From: Alkalibacterium kapii
GTDB lineage: Bacteria; Bacillota; Bacilli; Lactobacillales; Carnobacteriaceae_A
Direction: 5' to 3'
DNA: 64,000 bases
Assembly (NCBI RefSeq): GCF_007988865.1
Contig: NZ_BJUY01000005.1
Location: 1 to 64,000, forward strand
The position numbers were made by a program, and so were the translations under genes. Each line of letters opens with the position of its first letter. The first letter of the stretch is position 1. Positions 8,192 to 18,144 of this stretch are shown here, piece by piece. Under the pieces are notes generated by a model that worked only from the letters and a program-made list of their open reading frames with translations, made no database searches and was not told the DNA's origin.

Positions 8192-9247
8192 CTACACAAA
8201 ATCCAGATTCTCTTTTTTTCGGTGTTCAGACAAAGTTTCCCCTGTCACTATTTTAAACAAACGGCTAAAATAATCCGCATGCTGAAATCCCAGCGTTTCT
8301 GCAATCTCATAATTTTTCAAATCGGTCGTATGCGCCAGCACCGTGACTCGCGTTATTGTGACACTTTTCATATATTCATTCAACGTTTCACCCGTTTCCT
8401 TTTTAAACACATCAGACAAATAATTTTTATTCATAAACAATCTTTCCGCAAGTGACTTTATCGTCCGCTGCCTCGGATCACTCAGGATCAATTCGCTCAC
8501 TTTAGCAATCAATGGCTGCTTTTCACTATAGCAATATAAATATGAAACTATTTGGCTCAGACCCGTCACTGCTATTTTAAAAAGTTGACCGCTATTCTTT
8601 TCTTCTAGATAATTTTGATGCATAAAGTCAGCCGGTGCTTTCAGTCGATAATGTTTGAGCCACGGGTAACGTTGGCATAAGGCTTCGTCCAGAACCTTCA
8701 AACAAGACACATATTGAACCACCGGCTCTAACTGATCGAATGCGTCAACTCGCTTTATATACGTATCAATAAGCTGTTTCAACTTATCTATATCTGTAAT
8801 CGTCTCGACCATTTGTGGGATCAAATCATCATAAGGAGCTCCTGTTTCTCTTTTTTCAACAACCTTTTGGTCCAATTCTTTTTTCAGCTTACTGAAAAGC
8901 TGATCGATATCACGCTCGCTGACTGGTTTCACAACATAGTCAACTATGCGGTGTGTGATCGCTGCCTTGGCATAATGAAAGTCCTCATACTCACTCAGGA
9001 AAACGACCGGCAGTTCTTCATCGATCAGTCGGGTCTCTTTTAAAAATTCCACCCCATCCATCACCGGCATGCGAATATCAGTGACCACACAATCGACGTC
9101 GTGCATTTTTAAATAGTTCAGTGCCTCTAATCCATTTTTCGCTTCGTAAACCAGCTCAAAATCTTTCTGCACATCCAAGTGCGCTTTTCGATTGAATTGG
9201 ATCCGAAAAATCTCCCAGTCATCCACCAGCATGACTTTATACATCAT
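8192..9247 (-). CDS. Response regulator with AraC-type DNA-binding domain
   Basis: This protein of about 351 residues starts at ATG 9247 (or the adjacent ATG 9244) behind GAAGGGAAGGG. A longer reading from 9265 would place the start upstream of this site. The receiver domain (about 1-120) has the acidic pair VDD near the start, the phospho-acceptor Asp in VVTDIRMPVMDG, and the conserved Ser/Lys positions in FLSEYED and VVKPV. A helical linker leads to an AraC-family double helix-turn-helix at about 245-345 (NYLSDVFKKETGETL... YFSRLFK). This is the YesN-type architecture common in Bacillota. It overlaps the 3' end of the histidine kinase gene and is the cognate regulator. The phosphorylation signal may be missing because the kinase is frameshifted. 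Confidence 0.85.
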   Translation of the reverse strand: MMYKVMLVDDWEIFRIQFNRKAHLDVQKDFELVYEAKNGLEALNYLKMHDVDCVVTDIRMPVMDGVEFLKETRLIDEELPVVFLSEYEDFHYAKAAITHRIVDYVVKPVSERDIDQLFSKLKKELDQKVVEKRETGAPYDDLIPQMVETITDIDKLKQLIDTYIKRVDAFDQLEPVVQYVSCLKVLDEALCQRYPWLKHYRLKAPADFMHQNYLEEKNSGQLFKIAVTGLSQIVSYLYCYSEKQPLIAKVSELILSDPRQRTIKSLAERLFMNKNYLSDVFKKETGETLNEYMKSVTITRVTVLAHTTDLKNYEIAETLGFQHADYFSRLFKIVTGETLSEHRKKENLDFV

Positions 9248-11217
9248 AACCCTTCCCTTCTTCATTTATTTTAGGCATGTCTAACTCTAAAGTCACTTTT
9301 GTCCCAACGCCACGATCGCCTTCTAGATAAACCTCACCTTTTGCATTTCCATAATCTTTTTCACCGTTGCCAGCCCGATTCCTGATGACTGATTATCGCC
9401 CGTTTGAAACAACTCAAATACTCGTTCTTTGTTTTTTGAATCGATCCCGATCCCATTATCCTGGATAGTAACAGACCCGGGCTGAGCTGGATCAGAAGAA
9501 AACGTCAACTTTAAAGATTGATCAGGTTTTTATATTTATATGCATTTTCTAAAATATTAGTGATGGCTTGCTGGAACAAAATACGATCAGCATAAACTCT
9601 ATCTAACTCCCCGAGATAGTCGACCATGCAGATCGTTTCAGGATACGCCAGCTCCAATCGGCTCAGAACGGTTTCAATGATCGGCGTTGGTTCAATCCAC
9701 TCTGCGTCTGCCTCCCTGGTCCCAAGCATGGCGTAACTAAGCAGAGACTCGATCAGCTGGATCATGTCGTCAGTCACGCCCTGAATCTGCTTCAAATAAG
9801 CGAGACTCTTTGCATTCAAACTGTCTCTTTCATCTTCTAATAAAACCTCAGCATACGCACTGATCGCCCGGGCAGGTGTTTTTAAGTCGTGTGACACCAT
9901 CTGTACAAACCGCTCCAAGCTTAGAAGCGTCTCGTGCAAACGTTCAGTACGCTCATCAACTTTATCTTCCAATGTCTGGTTAAGTTTTTGAATCTGATTC
10001 AACGCATACTGGTAGTCGGTAAAGTCACGGACCACGCTGACGAGACGGGTTTCTTGGTCAGATAAGGCAACCTTTTTTAAGCGCATTGACCAGTACCGTT
10101 TGTCTCCATCGTACGTCTTGATCTCGATTGCTTCATCTTTTACAGTCTCGTTCGTTTTAATGTCCTCCAGCCAGTTCTCTTTTTCATTTTTTTTATTGAT
10201 AAAACTAAAGAAAGACTTTCCCAGAACTTCTACCTGTTCGTATTTCAACGTTTTTAAAACAGAAGCGGAAACTTCTAAAATCGTCCCTTGTTCATCACAC
10301 TCAAAGACCAAATCATCCATGGATTCAAATAGCGTCTGATACCGGCGAGCAGATTTAAATAACCGGCTTTCAGACTCAAGATGACGCTCCAGAAAGTGAA
10401 TCGTCACCCCACTCAGTAATGTAAATAAAATCCCACTGAAAAACAGAAGAAACCCTAGCTCTTTCGTAAAACGATAGTCAATTATCGTGATCGGAGCATC
10501 GTGAAACAAGTGAGCTTGGATCTGGATCGATACCAGCATAAACACTAAGCCAAAAGTGACCATTGAAGCAAAGACACGCGTATTGAAGCGCTGACTCGTT
10601 TTGACAGCGAGACCCAAAGCCTTTTTGACAAAGGGTAAATGCAACAAAACAAACGTCACTGCAAGTAAAAGCCATTCCATGATCAATCCGCGGATCAAAA
10701 ACACTCGAACAACTGAAGCATCGATCGAAGTCAACGCCTCCCCTGGCCAATACGAGCCGTTCAACTGGATCAAAGGTTGAAACAAAACAGCATAAAAAAG
10801 CAGTCTAAGAACGGAATAAGCACTTTGAATAACGACCGGATGATTGAACCACTGTTTCTCTTTATTCCTACTCTCCTGACCGTATCCATGCAGGAAAATC
10901 AGTAAATACAGACTCAGCATTGGCACAAGCGAAGCCCAGCCGTTCGTTGGCCCCATAATATACGGATATAAAAACAATCCCCCAAAAGTAATACTGATCA
11001 AACCGTAGACTTTCCCATAGCTCAACGAAATGAGTAGTGGAAATAGAATACTCCAGACAAAGTTTATAGAGACCGTATCGATAGCGATCTGGAATGAGAA
11101 GAAAATCCTCCCAATGCCCAAAAGACCCGCAGCGATTGCAGTTAATAAGTGGCGTCTGTTGAGTGCCATTCTGTTTTTTCTATTTGCCGTAAAATATAAT
11201 TGTTCCTGAACCATCAC
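9237..11217 (-). pseudogene. Sensor histidine kinase, two frameshifts
   Basis: The main open frame (9511-11217) has an N-terminal membrane region of about eight hydrophobic segments (residues about 20-275), a PAS domain (about 290-405), a coiled coil, and a HisKA domain with the phospho-accepting histidine in MVSHDLKTPARAI. It stops inside the ATPase domain just after ITNILENAYKYKN. The rest continues in other frames. From about 9508 the D-box DNGIGID and G-box SGIGLATVKKI are readable. After a second shift near 9340 the terminal beta-strands (GEVYLEGDRGVGTKVTLELD) are readable to a stop at 9237 that overlaps the regulator gene. The first shift lies in a run of five A, so a sequencing error or slippage is possible. 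As written the kinase cannot bind ATP. Confidence 0.75.
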
Positions 11218-11444
11218 ATGTCTACTCCCTTATTTATTGCTCAAAAATTAACATAACCACACAGAATAATCTGTTAAATAACTTTCATTATCATAACATG
11301 AAAACACTCACCATTTAATGACAATTAAGTGATAAAACCAGCTGACTGACATCAATTTCTACTGAAATTTCGCCTTCAAACTGTTACAGCGTGCATTTTT
11401 TATGTTACTCTATATAGATTCAGTGTAAGAGGGGAAAATATATA

Positions 11445-11935
11445 ATGAATGCAAAGTTAATACAAAAAATAACAGAGTTTGAAATTAAAACACTTTTGAG
11501 AAACAAACCTTAGAAGCCACAAACGAATGTTACGCCTAAAAGCAATTCGCTTACTTTATCGAACGCCACAATATATCGATTGCAAAGAGATGGTTAATAG
11601 AAGAGGTCGTTTCCCACTATCTGTTTAGATGAATGAAGCACAAAAAGAAGTATTATCCAACGATTCAGAATTTCTTACAAATTACAAAATAAGTACTGGA
11701 TTTCGACGAAGGAAAAAATTCTTTGCGAAGACAACTTGTCAGAAACTTATCTCGAAAAACTTCTATCATTAATCGAATACGTACTCTTTTAAAACGTCGA
11801 TGGTACAGTCTGGTACTAGCAGAAGCTGCCGAAACGGCTGAGGAAGTGTCCACTGACATTACTAATTCTAAGAATGAAGTTATTTCAAAATACAGCATAA
11901 TACAGTCAGAAACATCAGAAAAAAGTAAGCGATGA
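11445..11935 (+). pseudogene. Degraded paralogue of the SAP-like gene at 47931
   Basis: Reading across frames gives MNAKLIQKITEFEIKT, then EKQTLEAT, KQFAYFIERHNISIAKRW and later YLEKLLSLIEYVLF.NVDGTVW. These match, in order, the start and middle of the intact protein at 47931-48548 (MNDKLIDTIKEMEIKS, EKQSLEAA, KQLAHFIERHDLDIAKSW, VLSLIEHGLVFNADGQLW). Several stops and frameshifts break it, and the lysine-rich tail is lost. The 40 bp upstream, including the purine-rich ribosome binding site, also resemble those of the intact copy, so this is a decayed duplicate. Confidence 0.8.
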
Positions 11936-11970
11936 ATAGCTGAGTACCTACAAATTAAAATCGGACACCT

Positions 11971-12421
11971 CTATAATGAGAACTGTCCGAAGGGTATAAT
12001 AGACTGAATGTCTAGCGACGTTCCACCTGCACCTTTGGATTCCATGGCAAATAAGCCTCCAAAGGTGTTTTTTTTTGGAAGGTAAGTTAAGAGGTAGTCC
12101 AGATATATTCGCAGATGTAATCCATCAATTTGACGGCGCATATCCGTCTTTCCACTCACAATAAAAATATATTCTACTTGAGTAAAGTCAACGAGTTTCA
12201 TTGAATGACATCTCCGCGGGGAGAACTCGCAATGTCGAGGATTCGATCCCCTCATAAACTAGTAGCTCTGTCTGACTATTTTTTAAATGTACCACCATTT
12301 TCTGTGAATAGACCTTCGAAATGCGTCGGCGATCAGTTTTATCGTCATGTAGGGTTACCGGTATGATAGACTGTTTATTCTTTTCCAAAATAAAACGTCC
12401 TGTGTACTTAAGATATCTCAA
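11971..12421 (-). pseudogene. IS66-family remnant (TnpA/TnpB fragments)
   Basis: On the minus strand a frame starting at 12201 reads MKLVDFTQVEYIFIVSGKTD and continues MRRQIDGL. This matches the start of the IS66 accessory protein TnpB (TQVEYIYIVCGKTDMRKGIDGLA). Upstream, about 12210-12421, another frame ending QTELLVYEG may be the tail of the preceding IS66 orf. Frames are broken and no IS ends are visible, so this is a fossil fragment. Confidence 0.55.
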
Positions 12422-12487
12422 GTTTTACAAGAGGCCGCTAGGACTCACAGGTGCCTAACTATTCATCGCTTACTGTTGTCGGACCTC

Positions 12488-12652
12488 CACTTGTACCGCA
12501 AATGATTATTTAATACAAGTGATCCCCGTTTTTAGCGTTCACTTGTACCGCAACCAAGTATTCGATACAAGTGAGCTTCATTTAATTTGTCACTTGTTCC
12601 AAATACAGTCTATTTTTAGATCGATGCAGTTATTTTTCGCCGGGCGAAAAAT
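12488..12652. repeat. Hairpin array C1 with TTTTTCGCC palindrome
   Basis: Hairpins have CACTTGTACCG left arms and TACAAGTGA right arms at 12488-12600, with loops of about 14 nt and spacers of 15-17 nt. The array ends in a perfect TTTTTCGCC-G-GGCGAAAAA palindrome at 12632-12652. The arm family is the same as at 16058, 19655 and 20986, and it is the family that flanks NERD-2. Confidence 0.75.
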
Positions 12653-12751
12653 CTCATCTCAAGCTTTTAAGTGCAAAACATCCTTTCTATACTTGACCTA
12701 TTCAAAAAGCCCACCATAATCGGCAGGCTCATTTTAAAATAATATAAATAA

Positions 12752-15562
12752 CTAAACAAGCTCCTCCATTTCCTTTGCCAAAACCGGACTCTCGATACGC
12801 ATAAAGGTTCCTTCACTGGATTGTCTTCCCAATACATCAATACTACCGTACCAAATGATGTAACTATCAATGATGACAAAGCGATGAAAAATATTCTCTT
12901 GAGCTTTCACAGTTAACCTAGTTTTTTCCAACTCGTCTATCAACCGTTCTTTACTTTCACGGTGTTTAGTACTCTTGATTTCAGAAGCACTTTTAGTCAT
13001 TATGTTAACATCTGTATCAAGCTCTACTAGATTATTCAACATTTTATTTAGCTGCTTGTAAGACAAAGAAGGACTACTGACTAGAACATTCTCTTTAGAT
13101 CCCTTTAAGTCTGTCAGCAACGCATCGTAGTAATCATCTGTACCGTAAATTGCTTGTCTCGAGTTTTCCTGATTGTCACTTTTTAACTCATAACCCATAC
13201 TGGCATATCCTTTTAACCGTTTCTGATACATTCGTTCGAGTACCGGTAAGTGAATGTCTGCATAGTCATAAACGCGCACATCAGACTTGCCTTCATGTAA
13301 CCGATGCAACCTGCCGGCATACTGCTGAAGTCTTCCTTTCCAGGAGAAAGGCATCGCAAGAAACAGTGAATCTAACCTTGAGTCATCAAAACCTTCTCCG
13401 ATGTACTTACCCGTCGAAATTATTACAAATGGGACATCAGATTCATGAGCTTCAAGTTTTTCCATGACTTCATTATTTTTCTTCTTACCCTGATTCCCAC
13501 TTAAAACAAAGACATTATCCAGTTCTTCTTCCAAGAGCGCTTTCAATATCTTGATATGCTCAATTCGCTCAGTCAAAATCAGACTATATCGTTTTTCTTT
13601 TGCATTTTCGAGGACATCTTCAACTATCAATCGATTTCTGTTATCGTTATTGATCAAGTCAGAATAGAGGTCCTGAAGATTATCTCCCTCTTTTATCGAT
13701 TGATCCAAAGGAGTGAACCTTGTAACTAACGTGTGACTGAATGGACGTTTTTCTGCTTGTTTCTTGGCATCGTCCTGATACCGAATGTCACCACATTGCA
13801 TATAAATAATCGGCTGATGACCGTCTTTCCGGCGAGGCGTTGCAGTTAAGCCGTACACATGCTTTGGATTCGCCTGCTTTAAAACACTTTCAAAACTGAA
13901 GGCAGAAATATGATGACATTCATCCACAATGATCATACCGTAATTCTTCACACACTCATTTACTGTTCCCTTGCGATACAGTGACTGCAGCAATGCAACA
14001 TCGATTTTATTCGTCAGTGTCTTCTTGCCTCCACCCAACTGGCCAACAAAAGACTTAGCACTTTCTGATTCTGGCCATTCGAGAAACTCATCGATACGTT
14101 TCCTCCACTGAGTGGCCAAAGAGACTTTATTAACTAAAACCAGTGTATTCACTTCTTTTTCAGCTATTAAATTAATGGCCGCAACAGTTTTTCCGAATGC
14201 AGTTGAACCGCATAAAATTCCGGTGTCATGTTCAAGCAGACGAGTCACCGCTTCTTGCTGCTGAGGACGTAAAATCCCTGTAAATTTAACTGGGATATGA
14301 TTCCCTTGATTCCTTTCATCTTCCACAATCACATTGATTCTCAAAGACTCTAACAAAGTAATGACTTTTTCTTTAAGTCCTCTAGGCAGAAGTAAATGGT
14401 CCGACGTTTCCTCATGGCAGGAAATAACACGCTGCACCCGATACGTCGACCGTCGCATCGCCTGAAGCTGATAGAATTCAGGATTGAAAAATGCAGCCAT
14501 CCACTTCAAATGACTTAGGCCTTTAGATGATATTCCTTCTTTTTTAATGTATACCATGTTACTTAATTTGATATGTACAGTTTTTGGGAAATCCCTACTT
14601 TCAATAGGCGGTCGTGATTCATTTCTATCACTTAATGAAATCTCACCGTTCTCTTCTTTAAGCTTTTCAATAAATACAGCCAGTTGCTCACTGGAAACCT
14701 TTTCGATACTAGACAAATAAGCCCACTGATCCTCAATCGGCTGAAAGTGTGTATCTATAAAGAGACTGTTTCCATTTGCTCTGGCTTGCTTTTGTAAAGG
14801 CAGGGCGATCAGATTCCCCAGTCCTCCTTTGGGTACAGTATCCTGATTGGGAAACAACCGATCAAAGGATGCAAAGTCAAGCTCATGGCGTTTCGTCATC
14901 GCCTGCCTTATCAATTCCGACCCAAGTTTTCGTGCAGTAGAGGCCATCACTTCTGTCTGAAAGAAAACCCAGCAATGCGCGCCGTTTCCTGACTGTGACC
15001 GTTCAACAGACATCGGAATGCCAAATGTGCTGCAGACCTCTCGTAATGCTTTCACATCTTCATTCCAGTTTTCACCATCTAAGTCAATGGCTAAAAAATA
15101 GCATGTGTCATCTGTAGTTATCGGAAAGACTCCGGCAATCAGGTTGCCTAGAAGATGCTCTCGGATGACTTCAGGTGTATACGGAGCATAGGTATTGTCA
15201 TCCGTTCTTTCCCAGAAAGGTAACTTTTTAGGTGCATAGCCGGGCTTCCCGGTTTTGGAATGAATAAACTTTTCCGCATAGGCATCCGTTCTGCCTTTGA
15301 ATAAAGAATGATAGAGCTTTATTTTTTCGGTTGGGGCAGCGTATTTATCGATACCTGATGCCTGCTTACTACTTGACTCTTTTTGTTTATGTTTAATTTC
15401 CAAAGGTTCACCCGAGAGTTCGCTTACTGTTTCTTCAATAACGTCACTGCTCTGCGAAGACTGGAGTTCCTCTTCAAGTTTATGAATCTTACGTTTTAAC
15501 TTTTTGTTTTCAGTAGTCAGTTCTTGGATTTTTTTCTCATAATAGTCCCGGTTGAAAGTCAT
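12752..15562 (-). CDS. TOTE-type primase-helicase with C-terminal PLD-like domain
   Basis: This protein of about 936 residues starts at ATG 15562 behind AAAGGTAGGG; a longer reading from 15631 lacks a ribosome binding site. Order: an N-terminal coiled coil (about 1-50), then an archaeo-eukaryotic primase domain (about 75-310) with AIDLDGENW (D-x-D metal site) and ERSQSGNGAHCWVFF. A superfamily 2 helicase (about 400-760) follows, with Walker A GSTAFGKT, box II DECHH, LTATP, and motif VI QYAGRLHR. Last comes a phospholipase-D-like domain (about 780-936) ending in RFVIIDSYIIWYGS. In that motif the catalytic His seems replaced (FHRF where HxKF is expected), so the nuclease may be inactive. This layout is that of TOTE conflict systems, thought to protect mobile DNA or act against invaders. 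Confidence 0.8.
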   Translation of the reverse strand: MTFNRDYYEKKIQELTTENKKLKRKIHKLEEELQSSQSSDVIEETVSELSGEPLEIKHKQKESSSKQASGIDKYAAPTEKIKLYHSLFKGRTDAYAEKFIHSKTGKPGYAPKKLPFWERTDDNTYAPYTPEVIREHLLGNLIAGVFPITTDDTCYFLAIDLDGENWNEDVKALREVCSTFGIPMSVERSQSGNGAHCWVFFQTEVMASTARKLGSELIRQAMTKRHELDFASFDRLFPNQDTVPKGGLGNLIALPLQKQARANGNSLFIDTHFQPIEDQWAYLSSIEKVSSEQLAVFIEKLKEENGEISLSDRNESRPPIESRDFPKTVHIKLSNMVYIKKEGISSKGLSHLKWMAAFFNPEFYQLQAMRRSTYRVQRVISCHEETSDHLLLPRGLKEKVITLLESLRINVIVEDERNQGNHIPVKFTGILRPQQQEAVTRLLEHDTGILCGSTAFGKTVAAINLIAEKEVNTLVLVNKVSLATQWRKRIDEFLEWPESESAKSFVGQLGGGKKTLTNKIDVALLQSLYRKGTVNECVKNYGMIIVDECHHISAFSFESVLKQANPKHVYGLTATPRRKDGHQPIIYMQCGDIRYQDDAKKQAEKRPFSHTLVTRFTPLDQSIKEGDNLQDLYSDLINNDNRNRLIVEDVLENAKEKRYSLILTERIEHIKILKALLEEELDNVFVLSGNQGKKKNNEVMEKLEAHESDVPFVIISTGKYIGEGFDDSRLDSLFLAMPFSWKGRLQQYAGRLHRLHEGKSDVRVYDYADIHLPVLERMYQKRLKGYASMGYELKSDNQENSRQAIYGTDDYYDALLTDLKGSKENVLVSSPSLSYKQLNKMLNNLVELDTDVNIMTKSASEIKSTKHRESKERLIDELEKTRLTVKAQENIFHRFVIIDSYIIWYGSIDVLGRQSSEGTFMRIESPVLAKEMEELV

Positions 15563-15713
15563 AGATGCCCTACCTTTCATATGATTAAAAGTCGTTTTAT
15601 AAATACAATTTATTTTTAGATATCTTCTCAATAAATTTACTTTCTCTCAAGAACAATCCAGTAGATTTAGTCGAAATAATAGCACCGTTGTTCGGAACAC
15701 TTTTAAACTGACA

Positions 15714-15944
15714 TCACCATACTTCAATTCCAGTCGGTTGTATATCTGTCCATATGTCCTCTTCATAATATTCTCCAGGTTTCGCATGTTTAAATGGATT
15801 GTCAAGTTTAGGAATCAACATGATGGTCCCGTGTTCATTGAATTTGACGAAGTACTCTGGAGTCAAATCCAGAGTTTTCGCTTCAGAAGATGGTATCGTC
15901 ACAACAACTGATCTTCCTTGCTTGCGCAGCTTAGCTGTCCCCAT
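15714..15944 (-). CDS. MazE/PemI-like AbrB-fold antitoxin, orphan
   Basis: This 76-residue protein starts at ATG 15944 behind GAGGAG. The N-terminal half has the swapped-hairpin AbrB pattern (KLRKQGRSVVVTIPSSEAKTL) of MazE/PemI DNA-binding antitoxins. The C-terminal half, rich in acidic and aromatic residues (EYYEEDIWTDI), would wrap the toxin. No MazF/PemK-like frame follows; the next 150 bp is non-coding and then comes the TOTE helicase on the same strand. It is either an orphan antitoxin or a small regulator of the helicase gene. Confidence 0.65.
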   Translation of the reverse strand: MGTAKLRKQGRSVVVTIPSSEAKTLDLTPEYFVKFNEHGTIMLIPKLDNPFKHAKPGEYYEEDIWTDIQPTGIEVW

Positions 15945-16057
15945 AACAATCACTCCTCGTCTTTAATTATACTTAGCAGTCTCGATTAATACAATTATCA
16001 TACAACAGTATTATTATAAAGCTACATACGAACATTCTGGATCAAGGTATTTCAGTT

Positions 16058-16255
16058 GAGGTACAAGTGATATCAGAATACCTGCCCAGTTGTTCCGAAT
16101 AAGCAGTCTCGGCACAAGTAACCCTGAGTTAAAACAGCTACTTGTACCGCAAACCATTTTGCAAGATAAGTGAGCTAACTTTCTTTTGGCACTTGTTCCA
16201 ATTAAGACCTCTTTGGTAACAAAGTTTATGATTTTGTCAGCTCAGCTGCCAAAAC
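16058..16255. repeat. Hairpin array C2 with GTCA-type palindrome
   Basis: Hairpins have GGTACAAGTGA and CACTTGTTCC-type arms at 16058-16200, followed by a palindrome at 16230-16255 (GATTTTGTCAGCT and a slightly decayed complement). Together with the array at 12488 it brackets the TOTE helicase and the MazE-like gene. Confidence 0.7.
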
Positions 16256-16286
16256 CTTCTCAATAATACATTCCAATCAAAACAAA

Positions 16287-16342
16287 TGACTGCACTAAAA
16301 CACCCGCTCTGAAACGCGGATGCGGGTATTCTAGTGCAGTCA
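16287..16342 (-). terminator. Terminator of the original abiE operon
   Basis: TGACTGCACTA pairs with TAGTGCAGTCA and encloses an inner ACCCGC/GCGGGT stem. It lies directly after the displaced 3' end of abiEii. Confidence 0.75.
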
Positions 16343-16344
16343 TG

Positions 16345-16465
16345 CTATTCATACTTTCTTTTCTTAGCATTCCATTTTTTTGAGAATGTCTCTTTATTTA
16401 TCATCGCTTGAAAAGGTGGATCGATAAATGAAATAATCACCATAATGACCTCACTCAAGCTTAAT
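16345..16465 (-). pseudogene. 3' end of abiEii, cut off by IS1380
   Basis: If the IS1380 element and one copy of its 5-bp duplication are removed, the abiEii frame runs on without interruption from ...KYEL into SLSEVIMVIISFIDPPF and ends ...KRKYE with TAG at 16345-16347, followed at once by a terminator. This stretch is therefore the lost C-terminus of about 40 residues. Confidence 0.85.
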
Positions 16466-18144
16466 CCTGAATAATTCATAGCTCTATAATTTAAGCTGGT
16501 TTCTTGAATAAATTAATCGTTCTTGGAAAAATTGGGAATTTTTCTACAAAATAGTGCGTTCTCGAAGTAGATTTTAACTAAATGAACCTTCTTACGATTC
16601 TCTTGTTTGTTTGAAGGCATACTTCTCCCTTGTAGACGATTGATTCAAAAAATTAACGTGATGACTGATTTAAATCCATTGACTGGATCGCCGTAGGCGC
16701 TCGAAGACCCTATAGAATTCAGTTTGATACACATGATAACTCGACAATTTTAGATAGGCTCGTCTGCCTGTTTGCACAAGTTTGCCAGCGACTTTAAGGA
16801 ATGTTAGTCGGATGGAATGAATAGTCATCCCTTGGTTCTTTTTATCAAAGCCGATAGTCTTTAGACAGTTGATGAGGTTGTATGCAAGCAGACTAATCAT
16901 CATTCTGACATGATTTTCTAAGAAGCGTGGACTGTCTGTTTTATCGAAATAAAAGCCACTTTTCGCTTCTTTGATGAAATTCTCCATTGTCCCTCGCTTG
17001 CCGTAAAGAGAGAATATGACTTCAGGTGAGACATTATCGGATAGATTAGTCACAATGAATGCGTGTTGAAAGAGGAGTTCTCCTGCTTCACGGATTGATC
17101 GAATACAGACACGACGGGGTTTCGACCATGATTGTGCTTGATAAGGCATTGAAAAATACTGAACTTCCCGATCTTCCCATTTTTGGTTATCCCCGTAAAG
17201 AACGGATTGCTCAGCTAATTGACTTAACCTCCGATTGTTCTTTAATCGGATCACATACTGACTTTCATTTTCTTCACAAGACTCATACACCTCTGGTGTT
17301 GCGAAGCCGCTGTCCCCACGAACCAATATGTCAGTATTCGGTATGGATTCATTGTAGTGGTGTAACAATGGGTCGATAAAGGCTTTCACCCCTTTAGATG
17401 TGTACTGATTACCTGAACGCAGTTCAGCTTTTAAGAAATCTCCAGTCAGTCCGTCAAAGGCAACTAATGGGTGGTAGCCGTAGGTTTGATAATGTGCATT
17501 ATAATCTGTTTGTTCTTGATGGCCAAAGGTATCTGAATGAGTGGAATCGAGATCAATGATTAACTCGGTGTCATTGCGAATCAAACGCGTTTTATCAATG
17601 AGCGACTGATTTAATGATTGTAATTGACCCACATTTTCCGTGGTGAAACGATCCAGAAACCGTGAAATTGACGATTGTGAGGCTAATTGTTTTCTGCCTA
17701 ACACCATTTGAAAGACTGGATCCTGTCTTAACAGATTAGCTGACGAGTCTGCCGAATAACTAGCAATCAGTTGCATAATGAGCTGTTCTAATATCGCTAA
17801 ATTATTATGCGTGTAGTAAGCACGGTTATCTTTAATGTCCAGAAGTGATTTTGCCAAATCAGAAAACTTGAAGGTATCCATTACTTCTTTAACTAAGACT
17901 AAACCCGAATCATTCGATAAACGACCACCTGTATGCGAAATGATGATGTTTGAATTGAATTTTACCTGGTTTTTGTGTAAGCTAATCATGAAGAGAACTC
18001 CTTTCTTATGGTTGGTTTAGACACCTTTACCATATCAGAATGGGGTTCTTTTTTCATCACTTAACAGGTGAAAATGAAAAAGTAAATTTAAGCTGCCGTT
18101 AGGCAGTTGGCACATGTTTCAACGAAAAGTATGAATTGTTCAGG
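16466..18144 (-). mobile_element. IS1380-family insertion sequence, complete
   Basis: This element of about 1.68 kb has terminal inverted repeats CCTGAATAATTCATA (16466-16480) and TATGAATTGTTCAGG (18130-18144) and a 5-bp target duplication TTAAT on each side (16461-16465 and 18145-18149). It carries one transposase gene. The insertion lies within abiEii. A second copy starts at 63516. Confidence 0.9.
16670..17989 (-). CDS. IS1380-family transposase
   Basis: This 439-residue DDE transposase shows the first catalytic Asp in ELIIDLDSTHSDTFG, the second in ILVRGDSGFATPEVYE, and the Glu region in YGKRGTMENFIKEAKSGF, all typical of IS1380 enzymes. It is preceded by an AAGGAG ribosome binding site and looks intact and functional. 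The second copy's N-terminus (63671 onward) differs at a handful of residues per 100, so the two copies are not a very recent pair. Confidence 0.9.
   Translation of the reverse strand: MISLHKNQVKFNSNIIISHTGGRLSNDSGLVLVKEVMDTFKFSDLAKSLLDIKDNRAYYTHNNLAILEQLIMQLIASYSADSSANLLRQDPVFQMVLGRKQLASQSSISRFLDRFTTENVGQLQSLNQSLIDKTRLIRNDTELIIDLDSTHSDTFGHQEQTDYNAHYQTYGYHPLVAFDGLTGDFLKAELRSGNQYTSKGVKAFIDPLLHHYNESIPNTDILVRGDSGFATPEVYESCEENESQYVIRLKNNRRLSQLAEQSVLYGDNQKWEDREVQYFSMPYQAQSWSKPRRVCIRSIREAGELLFQHAFIVTNLSDNVSPEVIFSLYGKRGTMENFIKEAKSGFYFDKTDSPRFLENHVRMMISLLAYNLINCLKTIGFDKKNQGMTIHSIRLTFLKVAGKLVQTGRRAYLKLSSYHVYQTEFYRVFERLRRSSQWI

Noticed and set aside
11971-12255. Intact small gene on the minus strand
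   Set aside because: Only its middle resembles IS66 TnpB; the frame starts before and runs on after the similarity, so it is a fossil rather than a gene.
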